NCBI GenBank assembly: GCA_036426205.1 | Contig: CM071571.1 | Span: forward strand, 113,558,987 to 113,622,986 | Direction of reading: 5' to 3' | From: Ascaphus truei | Lineage: Eukaryota > Chordata > Amphibia > Anura > Ascaphidae | DNA: 64,000 nt | Program-made: the position numbers and the translations under genes | Part shown: positions 11,670 to 23,189 of the stretch, piece after piece | How positions within the stretch are numbered: the stretch's first letter is position 1 | How the letters are laid out: each line of letters starts with the position of its first letter | Notes under the pieces: model-generated | Told to the model about the DNA's origin: nothing | Database searches by the model: none | The model's input: the letters and a program-made list of their open reading frames with translations, nothing else

Positions 11670-12195
11670 TGTCATATTCCTCTAGCCTGCTGTACCCATG
11701 CTTGGCCACCGGGACTGCTGACACTCTCAATGTCTTGTTCTAGCCTGCCAGTTACCTATACTTGTCCACCGGGATTGCTGCTGCTAAACTAAGGAACATT
11801 CCAGACTCTGATACCCTGACACCTCTGCACCTGTCTGTCACCTCTCTCCTGCCTTATAAACCCTCCCTTTCCTGTTCCTCCCTTGCCGTTTATACTGTTC
11901 CTCAGCTCTTGCAAGGTTCCTGTTTTTACTGCTGTGCTAGCTAATTGCTAATCATCCTGTTCCCAGTTTCCTCGTTGCCGACACTCTGCTTGTTTCCTGA
12001 CTTGCTACCTGCCGCCTGCCTCGGACCCCTGCTTGTTTCCTGACTTCGCTACCTCCGCCTGCCTCGGACCCCTGTTGTTTCCTGACTTCGCTACCTGCCG
12101 CCTGCCTCTGATCTCTGCTTGTGACCCCTACTTCTCGCTCCCTCTGTTCCTCTGCCCTGGGGGGATCCACTTCAGCCGAAGTCCAATCCTTGACA
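11670..12195 (+). repeat. 3' LTR of the gypsy element
   Basis: 526 bp, aligns along its whole length with 6792-7309. Differences are mostly one-base indels, with one cluster around the TATA region (CTTATAAA here). It ends CCTTGACA and is followed by the target duplication CTTCC. Confidence 0.92.
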
Positions 12196-12200
12196 CTTCC

Positions 12201-12400
12201 ACTATTCTGTTTATGATAATTTGTTTGGAGGGGGCGATGTGCAGTTCCAGGCTGCCGTTATTGCTCGTCTGGTGCCTGTCAGTATATGTGGGATCAGGTG
12301 TTTGGTAGGGTATTGGTCTCTTTGATCGGCTTGGCCAACACATATACCAGGGGGTCAAGTGAGACAGTCAGATCAGTAGTATCTTTTATAATTACAATAT
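12201..12400 (-). pseudogene. L1 ORF2 fragment, continuation past the gypsy insertion
   Basis: Minus-strand translation gives an LTGTRRAITAAWNC-like stretch near 12270, matching the C-terminal domain of L1 ORF2, and it runs into the fragment at 6680-6786 once the gypsy element is removed. The upstream side becomes unrecognisable near 12400. Confidence 0.6.
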
Positions 12401-14099
12401 TAAGTGCGCGCTGACTGCCACGAATATCCTTTTGGAAAATCTCCTCAATGCTGCTCCCCGTCTCTCGTGATCAGCGAGGCTAGAGAACACTCACATAACA
12501 TACTGTATAAACAAAAGGGGTGGGGGCGCAAAAAAGGAGATAATGATTATATAGCAAAATATAACAATTTATAGAGATATAAAATATCAAGTACAAAGAC
12601 TTACAATAAAAGTAGATCAGTTGAGAATAAAAATTACCATAGGCACTGCGTGGCTGGACAGGGTAGCAGACGACAAGCGTCTGATACAGTGTCTCTAAAT
12701 GTCACGACTTACACTGCACTGTCTTTAAATTTACAAACTGTGACTCACACGGTGACGAAACAGGTCTGTCACCTCAATTAGAGGTATAGTTCTCCAGCAG
12801 GTTCATATCCGTCTTGGGCATATAAGGTGTTCTCACAACGCAACAACATACAGCCATGTGGTTCAACAAGTGGGACTTTTTTCAGGTCTTTTGGGTATAA
12901 GACGTTGTCAGCAGTGACATCTTGTCAGACAATACTAGTCTGCCAATTTGTCTGACTCACGGCCCTGTGATTACCACACACTCACTTATGCTTACAAATA
13001 CAATCCGGCTAATCATCTGTGGAACTGCGTTGCGCATTGACACGGGCGGGATATGCGTTCATTGAACACTCACTTGGACGCATATTATTTTACTTACCTG
13101 CTTTCAATTGCTGCACCACCTTAATGCAGCATTGCCTTTAGAGACTTCCTACTGTGTCAATAAAGACATTCTGACAGACGTGTATAGTCTGCCTTTTTGT
13201 CCAGACACAAGGCATATCGACGGATATACAATTGCTAAGGCAGGACATGACGTTATAATAGAAGCATCTTAAGGCTTCCGTCTCTTACCATCCTAATACA
13301 TTCAATGGACTTATGTGCCCACTCTGCTATGTACGAGTTGTTTCCATGAGGAGGGCGTGATACATTGTGAGCCAGCCATTCTGTTTATTTATCTGCTACG
13401 GGTTGTATCACTTCAGTGAAAAGCTTTTTTAGCCAGTCACACAAACCCTTAACAGATACACACGGCTCGTGGCTCACATTCACTATCCCGTTTTGTCTCC
13501 ACTCAGTAACTAAATATTGGTTATCTGTGCGACTGTGAGCCCCACTGTTTATAATAAGTGCGGCCACTCACCCTTTATTTTACCCACCCCCTATACTTTA
13601 TTCTATTCGCATTTTTGTTTTAGGTACACCTCATACCGATGTTTATTTACCGATCAGTATTTTTATTGAGGATTTCTCCAAATAAAGTTTATTTTAATGT
13701 ATTCATCATTACAATTAGTTTAGTGTACTTACCGTCCTCTCTAGGTCTTGTGTCCGGTAATATCAGTTCATCAGCCATTTCAGAGTGCTCTCAGCATAGG
13801 GGTTCTTTTCTCTTTGTTTAGCTGTTCAGTTATTTCCCCTGATTGCAGCACCTATAGCCAGGAAGTAGCGAGGGGTATCCTTTCCTCCCACTGTTTTCCC
13901 TGGTTGCAATATATTTTGGTGAGCTCTTGGAGGTTCAGAAGTGTTCCCTTATGGAAAAATCCCCTATCCGTGTGATTTTATTATTTTTGAACTGGTTGAA
14001 ATGGTTCGATCTTATTCCCGGTGGAAAATCGTCAAGAGCTGGTAAACAGTCGAACTGAATTTATATTTTCCCTTTACCTTGGACTAAAGATTCATAGTG
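12401..14099. repeat. Unclassified 1.7 kb insertion within L1
   Basis: This segment separates two minus-strand L1 pieces. It has no recognisable protein. Its right half (13570-14090) has T-rich stretches and AATAAA-like words resembling the noncoding PLE segments at 38226-39285, so a PLE 5' or pseudo-LTR region is one possibility. Ends and target duplication not determined. Confidence 0.35.
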
Positions 14100-15146
14100 A
14101 ACTTTTTTGGTCCTAGTTCTAGTCCTCTCTGTCCTGCGTCCTTTTTTTACGATCGCCAGAGCATGTCAGGTATTGCGCAGTTCTTGGAATACTTGGACTC
14201 AATTTCCACCCAGCAATTCTTGGCCGGATCCGCTTTGCACACTACAACTTGGTGTAGCTGGGCTGCATGGAAGTACCTAGTTATGTCTGGCACTCCCATT
14301 CCCCCCCTTGATCTAGAGGCCAGTAAGACTGATCTATGGATTCTAGGTCACTTTCCCTGCCATATAAATCTGAAAATATGATTTTGTATAGTTCTCAGTT
14401 CTTTTCTTGGGATATGGATTGGGAGTGTCTGGAAGTGGTACAGAAGCCTTGGGAGAATGTTCATTTTTACTGATGTCATTCTTCCAAACTAAAATATCTG
14501 GTGGTTGCTCCAGTCCAGTAAGTCCTTTTGATTTTCCCAAATAGAGTAGGGTAATTGCTCTGATAAAGAGATTCGTAGTGGTTAGAGATATTAATCCCTA
14601 GATATCTAAGACAGTCATTTCGCTATTTGAATTAAAATTTTTGTTGTAGGCTTTGGAGTTCAGGGCCCGGAAGGGACAGGTTCAAGACCTCTGACTTGTC
14701 CCTGTTTATTTTGTATCCTGATTGTCTGCCAAACTCACCCAGGGACTGTATCAGGTTTGGTAATGAGATTCCATGATGTCAGTATAACATAATCTGCGAA
14801 TAATGATATCTTGTATATTCTGCGTACAATATCTATCACCTGGATGTCCGGGTGCAGTCTGATTGTTGCCTCTAAGGGCTCTAGAGAAAGTGCAAAGAGG
14901 AGAGGGGACAACGGACACCCTGGTCTTGTGCCATTTTTAATACTTATTGACTCGAGATTATTGCCTGGTAGTTTAACAAGGGCCCTGGGAGAATTATATA
15001 GTGCTCTGACCCCTCCAGGCAAGGCCCCAAGAATCCAAAAGATTGCGTGGTTTTGTCCAGGAAAACCTAATTAATCCTGTCAAAGGCCTTCTCTGCATCA
15101 AGACTGAGTAGGATCACCTTTTTGTTTGTGGATTGTACATGATCTA
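14100..15146 (-). pseudogene. L1 ORF2 reverse transcriptase fragment
   Basis: Minus-strand translation shows L1 RT motifs in order: LISLDAEKAFDR-like near 15090, KNGTRPGCPLSPLLFALSLE near 14890-14940, and LFADYVIL near 14795. The catalytic box FADD is therefore FADY, with the second aspartate lost. Downstream the thumb/connection region and a W-E-E-like C-terminal part continue to about 14100 with frameshifts. ORF2 normally supplies endonuclease and RT for target-primed reverse transcription. The 5' part is missing, cut at 15146 by a hAT-like end. Confidence 0.85.
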
Positions 15147-15148
15147 CA

Positions 15149-15660
15149 ACAGTGTTTCCCAATCTGTGCGCCGCGGCACCCTGGTGCGATTAGCCTCCCC
15201 ACCATCCCTCCGATCACCCCTCCCCACCATCACTGCTTCATGCCGGCCGGGCCGCAGGGGATTGGCTGCAGGCAGAGAGGAAGCCAGGGGCGGGGCTTCC
15301 GCGTTGTGCAGAGAACACGGTGAGTGTGTGTGTCTGCCTCCCCGCTCCTGCCTCCTCTGTCTGCGTGGTGTCCCGCCCCCTTCTGCCCTGGGTGATAGGA
15401 GAAGGTAGGGGGTGATAGGAGAAGGTAGGGGGCCACCCACCCTTCTCCCCCACCCCCCCCGATCAAGAGATACTCCCCTCACCATCTGATCACCCATGGA
15501 CTCGGGGAAATCAAAGATTAGACAAGACAACACTAAAATCAGTTGACTCGTCAGAAATAAATGAGCCAAGAATAGAATGGCACACTAAACCTGAAAAGGA
15601 CATAATTTTTTCAAGGCTCCCCAAGGCGATCAGGATTTTTCCGTGGCGCCCAAAGTAAAA
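15149..15660. mobile_element. hAT-like element end and internal segment
   Basis: It starts with CAGTGTTTCCCAATCTGTG and then GCCGCGGCACCCTGGTG, a start typical of hAT (Charlie-like) terminal repeats, directly abutting L1. A GTGGCGCCC word recurs near 15640. Its middle (15258-15410) is near-identical to 18540-18690. The matching opposite terminus was not found, so the element is partial or was disrupted by satellite expansion. Confidence 0.4.
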
Positions 15661-15699
15661 ACAAAGGTGTATATACATACTCAACAGTTTGCAGTGCGC

Positions 15700-17390
15700 A
15701 GTTGCTTTCTCTCTCAGACACTCACACACATCTCGCTAGACCTCCCACGCCTCCTCTCGGACCCAACATCACCCTCCTTCTCATCCCTCTCTCTCTCGAC
15801 CTCTCTCTCAGCACCCTCATCCTCTCTCTTCAGACCTCTCTCTCTCTCTCAGACCTCTCTCTCTATCTCAGAACCTATCTCTCTTCGAACTCTCTCTCTC
15901 TCTCTCAGACTCCTCTATCAGACCTTCGATTCTCTCTCTCTAAGGACCTATCTTCTATCTCTCTCTCTCTCAGACCTCTATATCGATATCTCTCTCTCTC
16001 AGACCTTCTTTCTTCTCTCTCTCTCTCTCTCTCTCAGACCTCTCTCTCTCAGACCTCTCTCAGACCTCTCTCTCTCTCAGACCTCTCTCTCTCTCAGATC
16101 TCTCTCTCTCTCAGACCTCTCTCTCTCTCTCTCAGACTCTCTCTACACCTCTTTCAGACTCTCTCTCAGACCCTCTCTCTCTCTCACAGACCTCTCTACG
16201 ACCTCTCTCTCTCAGACCTCTCTCTTCTCTTCAGACCTCTCATCTCAACGCTCTATCATCTCTCAGACCTCTCTCAGACCTCTCTCTTTCTCTCTCTCTC
16301 AGATCTCTCTCACTCTCTCTCTCTCTCTCTCTTCAGACCTCTCTCGCTCAGACTTCTCTCTCATCTCTCTCTCTCTCTCTCTCTCCGAACTCTCTCTCTC
16401 TTCTCAGACCTCTCCCTCTCTCTCAGACCTTCTCTCTCTCAGACACTCTCTCTATCTCAGACATCTCTCTCTCTAGCTTCTCTCAGACCATCTCTCTATC
16501 TCACTCTCTCTCTCTATCTCAGACCTCTCTATCTCTCAGACCTCTCTCTCTCTCCAGACTCTCTCTCAGACCTCTCTCCTCTCTCTCAGACCTTCATCTC
16601 TCTGATCTCTCTCTTCAGACCTTCTCTATCTCACTCTCTCAGATCTCTACTCTCTCAACTCTCTCAGACCTCTCTCTCTCAATCTCGTCGACTCGGTCTC
16701 TCACTCTCTCAGACTCACTCTCTCACTCTCTCTGACCTCATACTCTTCAATTCTGACCACTCTCTCTGACCTCACACTCTCTGACCTCACTCTGTTGACT
16801 CACTCTCTCTCTTTGACACACACACTCCTCTGTCAGACACGACAGAGGACACACTCTCTTTCACACGGGACAGACGGACACTCTCTCTCACAGACAGGAC
16901 GGACACTCTCTCACAGACAGACGGACACTTCTCACAGACAGACGGACACTCTCTCTCACAGACAGACGGACACTCTCTCTCACAGACAGCAGGATACTAT
17001 CTCACAGACAGATGGACATCTCTCTCACAGACAGAGGACACCCTCACAGACAGACACTTCACTTTCTCAGATAGACACCTCTACCTCTCTCAGACAGACA
17101 CTTTCACTCTCTCAGACACAATCTCACTCTTCAGATAGATACTCTCACTCTCTCAGACAAGACACTCTCACTCTCTAGACAGACACACTCACTCTCTCAC
17201 TCTCTCAGGCCACTCTCTCACTCTCTCAGTCACACTCTCTCTCTCACTCTCTTCAGACACACTCTCTCTCTCACTCTCTCAGACACACTCTCTCTCTCAC
17301 TCTCTCAGACACACTCTCTCTTTGACTCTCCAGACACACTCTCTCTGGACTCTCTCAGACCACACTCTCTCAGGGAAGGAGGAAAGGCAG
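15700..17390. repeat. CT-rich satellite with CAGACC interruptions
   Basis: About 1.7 kb of (CT)n broken by CAGACC every 10-25 nt (15780-16700), then by ACAGACAGACGGACA units (16840-17100), then CAGACACA units to 17390. Long serine/leucine-rich open frames on the plus strand reflect absence of stops in this composition and are not genes. Confidence 0.9.
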
Positions 17391-17429
17391 GAGATCCGTG
17401 CAGGCAGGAGATACGTGCAGGGCAGCGCC

Positions 17430-17833
17430 CGGCACACAGACACACACACACACAAATAAATACACACACACATAAATACACACACACACACAAAAACACA
17501 CACACACATAAATACACACACACAGAGAAAACACACACACACATGATAAGACACCACACACACACACAAAGACACACACAAAGCCACACACAACACACAC
17601 ACACACACAACCACACACACCCACACAAACACACCACACACACACAAAACACTAAACAACACAACAGAAAGAGACACACACACACACATACAAACAAAGA
17701 GACATGACAACACACAGATAAAGACACACACATACAAAGAAAACACACACACACACACACACACAAAGACAAAGACACACACAACACAAACAAAAATACA
17801 CACACACACAGGGAAAAACACAAACATAAACAA

Positions 17834-17864
<31 letters not shown>

Positions 17865-18086
17865 AACACACACACACACACAAATACACACACACCCACA
17901 TAAATACACACACAGAACATAAAATACACACACAACTAAATACACATACACACATAAAACACACACACAACACACACCACACACTCAACAAATAGACACA
18001 CACACCACACAATAAACAACAAAATACACCACACACCACACACACCAAATAGACACACACACACACATAAATACACACACACATAA

Positions 18087-18120
<34 letters not shown>

Positions 18121-19093
18121 CACACAAAATACACACACCCAACACAAATAAAATACACGCACACAAATAAATAGACACACACACACCACACTCAAATACA
18201 CACACACACAAATACACACACACCAAATACACACAAATACACACACAACACAAATAAAACACACACACATAAATAAAATACACATACACATCATAAATAC
18301 ATACAACAGAACACATACACAGATGCAGATACACACACAAATAAATACACACAGATATACACACAGATGCACACACACACTCACACAGATACACACATTG
18401 GAGAGCAGTGGAGAGCAGAGGCAGCGACGGATGTGAGTGACTGGGGGGAGGGGGGTGGGGGGGGAAAAGGCATGCGATCCGGCGGGCAGCTCCTGCACCA
18501 CATTCACTGGACAGGCAAATGTACAACCTCTCCCCCCCCACCGATTGGCTGCAAGCAGAGAGGAAGCCGGGGGCGGGGCTTTGTGCAGATGGTGAGTGTG
18601 TGTGTCTGCTTCCCCCCGCTCCTGCCTCCTCTGTCTGTGCGGTGTCCCGTCCCCTTCTGGTAGGGGGGTGATAGGAGAAGGTAGGGGTGAGGGAGAGAGG
18701 TGTGTACATTTGCCTGTCCAGTGAATGTGTGCAGGGAGCTGCCTGCACGGATCGCATGCCTTTTCCCCCCACCCCCCTCCCCCCAGTCACTCACATCCGT
18801 CGCTGCCTCTGCTCTCCACTGCTCTCCAATGTGTGTATCTGTGTGAGTGTGTGTGTATCTGCATCTGTGTGTATATCTGTGTGTATTTATTTGTGTGTGT
18901 ATCTGCATCTGTGTATGTGTATCTGTGTGTATTTATTTATGTGTATGTGTATATTTATTTATGTGTGTGTGTATTTATTTGTGTGTGTGTGTATTTGTGT
19001 GTATTTGTGTGTGTGTATTTGTGTGTGTGTATTTGAGTGTGTGTGTGTGTGTCTATTTATTTGTGTGCGTGTATTTATTTGTGTGTGTGTGTA

Positions 19094-19130
<37 letters not shown>

Positions 19131-19200
19131 TTATGTGTGTGTATTTGTGTGTGTGTGTCTATTTGTGTGTGTGTGTGTGTGTGTATTTATGTGTGTGTAT
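17430..19200. repeat. Large CA/TG palindrome
   Basis: A (CA)n-rich arm with AAATA interruptions (17430-18400) leads into unique sequence at 18400-18524. After a spacer of about 178 bp (18525-18702) the reverse complement of that unique sequence runs 18703-18835 and passes into a (TG)n arm (18836-19200). Landmarks such as GGCATGCGATCC on the left and GGATCGCATGCC on the right confirm the inversion. The spacer shares its sequence with 15258-15410. Cys/Val-rich open frames across both arms are artefacts. Confidence 0.9.
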
Positions 19201-19204
19201 TTGG

Positions 19205-19510
19205 GACACCACAGGTGATATCCAGGGGGTTGGAGTTAGAGCCTGAGATGGACACATGTTGGGATCTTCCTGATAGGTAGGACTGAAACCAGTTTAAAGC
19301 ATGTTTCACTATTCCAGAGCTCTGGAGTTTGTTAAGCAGGATAACATGATCAACTGTGTCAAAAGCCTTTGCAAAATCTAGGAATACTGCACCAGTGAGT
19401 TGTCCCCGTTCCATTCCACACTGGATTTCATTGCAAACTTTTAGCAGGGTAGTTACGGTGGAGTGTTTGGGACGAAACCCAGACTGGAATTGGCTAGGGA
19501 AATTTGTCTT
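19205..19510 (-). pseudogene. LINE (CR1/L2-type) reverse transcriptase fragment
   Basis: Minus-strand translation shows LTGAVFLDFAKAFDTVDH (RT motif A, near 19340-19400) followed by WFQSYLSGR. It stops at the satellite boundary inside the CGVPN box. The same family appears at 24425-24735, 28269-29510, 34140-34378, 35871-36150 and 41600-41885. Confidence 0.85.
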
Positions 19511-20109
19511 TTCTGGGCAGGACTCCCCAAGCGGTTATCTAACTTTTCCCTTGATTAGCTACCAAAGTACAGTACATTACAGCAGACATTATTTGCGTTA
19601 TTTAAATAACATTATACAGAATGACATACATACATTCGTTAGAGTCCTCATTATCTGATTAGATGTCTGACTGTCTACTTAAGTCATATTGCTTGATTAA
19701 AATGTCAGATTTATCATTTAAAAAATCCCAGCAAACTCACATTCTCTTTGTCCGCATGGATGCTTATACTGTGTTGTATTACCAGCTCACCCATACAGAC
19801 AGGCAGAAATGCAGATGGAAGGGACACAGGAGACGTTGAGGGGAGAGGAGGAGGAGCAGCAGCAGAGGCTAAGCATGAGTGTGGTCAGAACAACACTGCA
19901 GGGACTAACTGCACAAAGTACTGAGCTGGTACAGGTGGAGTTCACAAGCATTAACTCTTTACAAAGGGTTAATTGAAGATTTACAGTAGATCATAGATCA
20001 GGGATAATGCAGTGCCTCATTGTCAAAATGTCAAGCTCATTACAATTTGTAGTCTGCGTAGGAATAGTAGGCAAAGTGTCAATTTTCATTTTTGCATCTA
20101 CACATTTTT

Positions 20110-20200
20110 CTAGCTAGATAACAGTGTGGCAGGAACTTAAAAATATAGCCAGACTACCCAATGTGATGGGTGCAATTGATAGCACACGTTGCGCTGGCCT
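20110..20200 (+). pseudogene. PIF/Harbinger transposase scrap
   Basis: Frame 3 reads VWQELKNIARLPNVMGAIDS, matching the conserved LPNVxGAID block that carries the first catalytic aspartate of Harbinger transposases. A stop follows within about ten codons. The upstream stretch 19800-19980 is Gln/Glu-rich and could be from the same element. Too short for certainty. Confidence 0.5.
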
Positions 20201-20244
20201 TGACACATGAAAGCGAGAAGGTAATATGCAACATTGAGCCTACA

Positions 20245-20546
20245 GGATCACAGAGTATTTGCAAAATCCACTTCTAAAGGTCACGGCGGACCAAACCAAG
20301 ATTTAAGCTGTTATGTGGTGTCTATCTCGTGTACTCGGTATACAGTCCGACGTCATAGGGGGCGACACCTCAGCTTCGTGGAATACGGCCAGTATACCAG
20401 TGTTATTATTTCACCCTCCACTTAAACCTTACGGCTACCTGGTGATCTGTATACCGAGTACACGAGATAGACACCACATAACAGCTTAAATCTTGGTTTG
20501 GTACGCGTGACCCTTAGAAGTGGATTTTGCAAATACTCTGTGATCC
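20245..20546. mobile_element. Foldback MITE with 100-nt inverted arms
   Basis: The left arm 20245-20345 (starting GGATCACAGAGTATTTGC) and right arm 20447-20546 (ending in its complement) are almost perfect reverse complements, with a 101-bp spacer. Non-coding. Superfamily not assigned. Confidence 0.8.
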
Positions 20547-20577
20547 ATATGTATATGTTCAGGTCCGCTGAGACCAA

Positions 20578-21046
20578 GGGCCTCATGCACAGAGCAGCGC
20601 TATTTGCAATCTCTCCATTTTCCGGAGAAAATCACGCTTAAAACAGCTGAAAATGGCGAGTTAGGAAAAAAGCGCCATTTTTTTTTTCTATTTGAAAATG
20701 TCGCCGCGCGGCTGGCGAGAAACTACATCTCGCCAGTCTGAAAAATATCCGAATTCAGAAAGGCGCGCTCGCCATCTAGCGGCTGTTTTTGGCGCGATTT
20801 TCTCCGCCAACTAAAGTTGGCAAGAAGCAGGAGCTCGCCGGCTATAGGGAAACAAAAAAAAAATGCGCGATTTTTTTTTTTCTTTTTCAGCTGCGCGCAT
20901 CTCCTCATTTACAATTCTCCACATGCAGTAATGCTAAAAATAGCGGATTTCACCCATTTCTGCATATGGAGAATAAAACTCTCCATTAAACCTACTTTTT
21001 ATTCCCCTCTCCAATTTTAAATAGCGCTGCTCTCTGCATGAGGCCC
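20578..21046. mobile_element. MITE with about 28-nt terminal inverted repeats
   Basis: It begins GGGCCTCATGCACAGAGCAG and ends with the near-complement CTGCTCTCTGCATGAGGCCC. CCAA-like words flank both sides, a possible short target duplication. The interior is rich in GCGCG/TCTCGCC words and poly-A/T runs; open frames inside it are not credible. Confidence 0.8.
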
Positions 21047-21900
21047 CAAGTGTGTTTTGTTTGGATATTTATATACAACCCCATAAATACACTTAGGGGT
21101 TTCCTTTGTGACCAGACATACACACATTTAACTTACTTTATTGTCTCTGGTTACTAACTATGAATACATCTCTCCTATGATAATCCGACTACATGTAAAT
21201 ATACCCTATTATAGGGATTTTGTATACATATATTAAATTGTGTTGACATCTTGTGACTTAACCCTGCTTTAGTGGGACATCTATTAAGATGAATTTCTAC
21301 ATCTGGTAATAGTAATTTATATGTGATATAAGTAACATCAATAGAAGATCAAGATGTACCTATATGACCAATATATGTAATACTACATGGTTACAAAATA
21401 GGATTTAAGTAGATGTACATACATGTATACTAGAGTCTCTTTTTGCAACAAAAGATATTTTCCTTAAACTGAGCCGAAACATACTTACCTTCCACATATA
21501 TGTACTACTGGAAATTATACTGAGATGTCTGAGTGGATTTAAAGAAATATAGACACACATATTAATGTGACTTATAGTCTGTTAAATATAAATAAAGAGT
21601 CTCAAATCCACCCCACCCCTATAGAGGATTCTTTTAAACATTATTCACTGTAAATATTTCACTGAGTCATTGATTATTATTTTGGATGTAATAAAATTTT
21701 ATTGTTTTTGTTTTTAACTGAGCATACCGATTTAAAAAGCCTAAATAGGCAATATTAGCACATTTGTTTTTTGCTAGGACAGTCCTGTCTTATACTTATA
21801 AAAATTATATAATATAGAGTGCAATAAGAGGAATCTTTTCTATCCCCTTGGATATTTTGTGTGAAATTATAGAATGAGCAACTTTTAAAGTGATATCTAT
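21047..21900. other. AT-rich DNA, nothing recognised
   Basis: No coding resemblance or terminal repeats seen. Confidence 0.4.
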
Positions 21901-21902
21901 GG

Positions 21903-21965
21903 ACACACACACACACACGCACACGCACACGCACACGCACACGCACAGACACGCACACACACACA
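21903..21965. repeat. CA/CACACG microsatellite
   Basis: Alternating ACACAC and ACGCAC units over about 60 bp. Confidence 0.9.
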
Positions 21966-21981
21966 ATACCTAGGGTGAATA

Positions 21982-22224
21982 TTGCCAAGCAATGCACCAG
22001 TACCGGCTTCCAATGATGGCCCCGCCGTCAGTGACAACCCTGAGCCTGAGCCGGATTTCGCGTGCAGTTTCGATCAAGCTTGCATGTACCTAAGCAATTT
22101 CCAGCCTCATCAGATGACTACAGGTGGACTAGTCCCGCTGCAAACTATCGACGTGGATGATCAAGAACGCTGGACTGGCAGTGGACCGGCGCCGGCGCAA
22201 GCTGAATGGGAAATTCTATGGTGA
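21982..22224 (+). CDS. Unrecognised short open frame, possible exon
   Basis: An 80-codon frame of non-repetitive, acidic and proline-rich composition (DNPEPEPDFACSFDQ, LQTIDVDDQERW). Codon 80 overlaps a GGTGAGTA donor-like site at about 22219-22227. I do not recognise the family. It may be an exon of a transposon protein, since Harbinger and other DNA-element remnants lie nearby, or chance. Confidence 0.2.
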   Translation: MPSNAPVPASNDGPAVSDNPEPEPDFACSFDQACMYLSNFQPHQMTTGGLVPLQTIDVDDQERWTGSGPAPAQAEWEILW

Positions 22225-23160
22225 GTATAGTTGCCATATTATTTTCTGTGGTTTTTTTATTTTGACAATACAGTATCAATATCGGTGCGATTCAAAAGTC
22301 ACGTGATTCTCCTGTAAGCAATATTATTGGCTGAGCGGCTTCTACAGTACTGTACTGCAGATAATGAACTATTGGTGGAACGCTAGGCGCATGCACATTG
22401 GAACCTTCTTGAAACGCATACAGTATGCGTGTCATTACATCGACGGTAGGCGCATGCGCATGTGAACAGGAGACGCCCCCCGAGAAAATTATTGGTGGGA
22501 CTGGCTGGGAACTTCTTTAGACCATTACAGTAAAACTTTTCTTTTTGTTTTTCTTCAGAAAAGAAAACGGCTAATGGAGGGATTTCGATGGATAATATCG
22601 CTTTGTGTAACAATGCCTGAACATTGCTGAATCGGATTTAAAAACCCACGTACCGGAGTCTACAGTTTAGTGGCTGATGTACACTATGCTGATGTTTTCC
22701 GGCCGTACAGTATACAATAATTTTTTATAAGCAGTATACTGTGTAATAAACATGAAAAAAATAAAAACGATGCATTTATTCTACATGTATTACAGTACTG
22801 TACATACAGTATGTGTCTTCTATACAGAGCCAGTACATACAGTACAGTACTGTATGTGTCTTCTATTTTTTTTAATACTCTTGTACTGAGCATGCCTACA
22901 GTATACAGTACAGTGTGCCTGGACAGTAGTGTACATTCTAGAAACACTGTATTTTGTTACAATAGCAAAGGAGCCAATGGAACAATGTAAAACAAATCAA
23001 CATGTTCTTTTATTGGTGGAGTAAGTACAAAAACATTTATTTACAAATACTGTACAATGTAGAAACATTTTAAGTGCACAGCAATTCAAAACATCAACAG
23101 GTGTATGGTTTACTGCTACAGTTGTGAAAACATTTATGTATAGAAAGTAAAAACATTTAC
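22225..23160. other. Non-coding, rich in TACAGTACTGTA words
   Basis: Contains repeated TACAGTA/TACTGTA palindromic words (22340-22930) and paired GGCGCATGC boxes near 22386 and 22448. Nothing else recognised. Confidence 0.4.
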
Positions 23161-23189
23161 AGTCAGTCAGTATGGTTTACAGTCACAGG

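Larger units (their letters stand above)
6792..12195 (+). mobile_element. Chromodomain Ty3/gypsy (chromovirus) retrotransposon
   Basis: A 5.4 kb LTR element complete in layout: 5' LTR 6792-7309, primer site just after it, gag-pol from 7328, polypurine tract at 11656-11669 and 3' LTR 11670-12195. The direct repeat CTTCC flanks it at 6787-6791 and 12196-12200, which is the 5-bp duplication expected of a Ty3/gypsy integrase. It sits inside a minus-strand L1. Domain order gag (CCHC knuckle), protease, RT, RNase H, integrase, chromodomain places it among chromoviruses (Tf1/sushi side). The LTRs are very similar, so insertion is relatively recent. Point stops, frameshifts and a changed protease active site make this copy non-autonomous as written; some indels may be sequence errors. 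Confidence 0.93.

Noticed and set aside
15643..16769. Long Ser/Leu-rich open frames (277 and 355 codons) on the plus strand
   Set aside because: They are translations of the CT satellite, which contains almost no stop codons; no start context or non-repetitive domain.
17297..19246. Cys/Val-rich open frames of up to 400 codons on both strands
   Set aside because: They are translations of CA/TG microsatellite arms.
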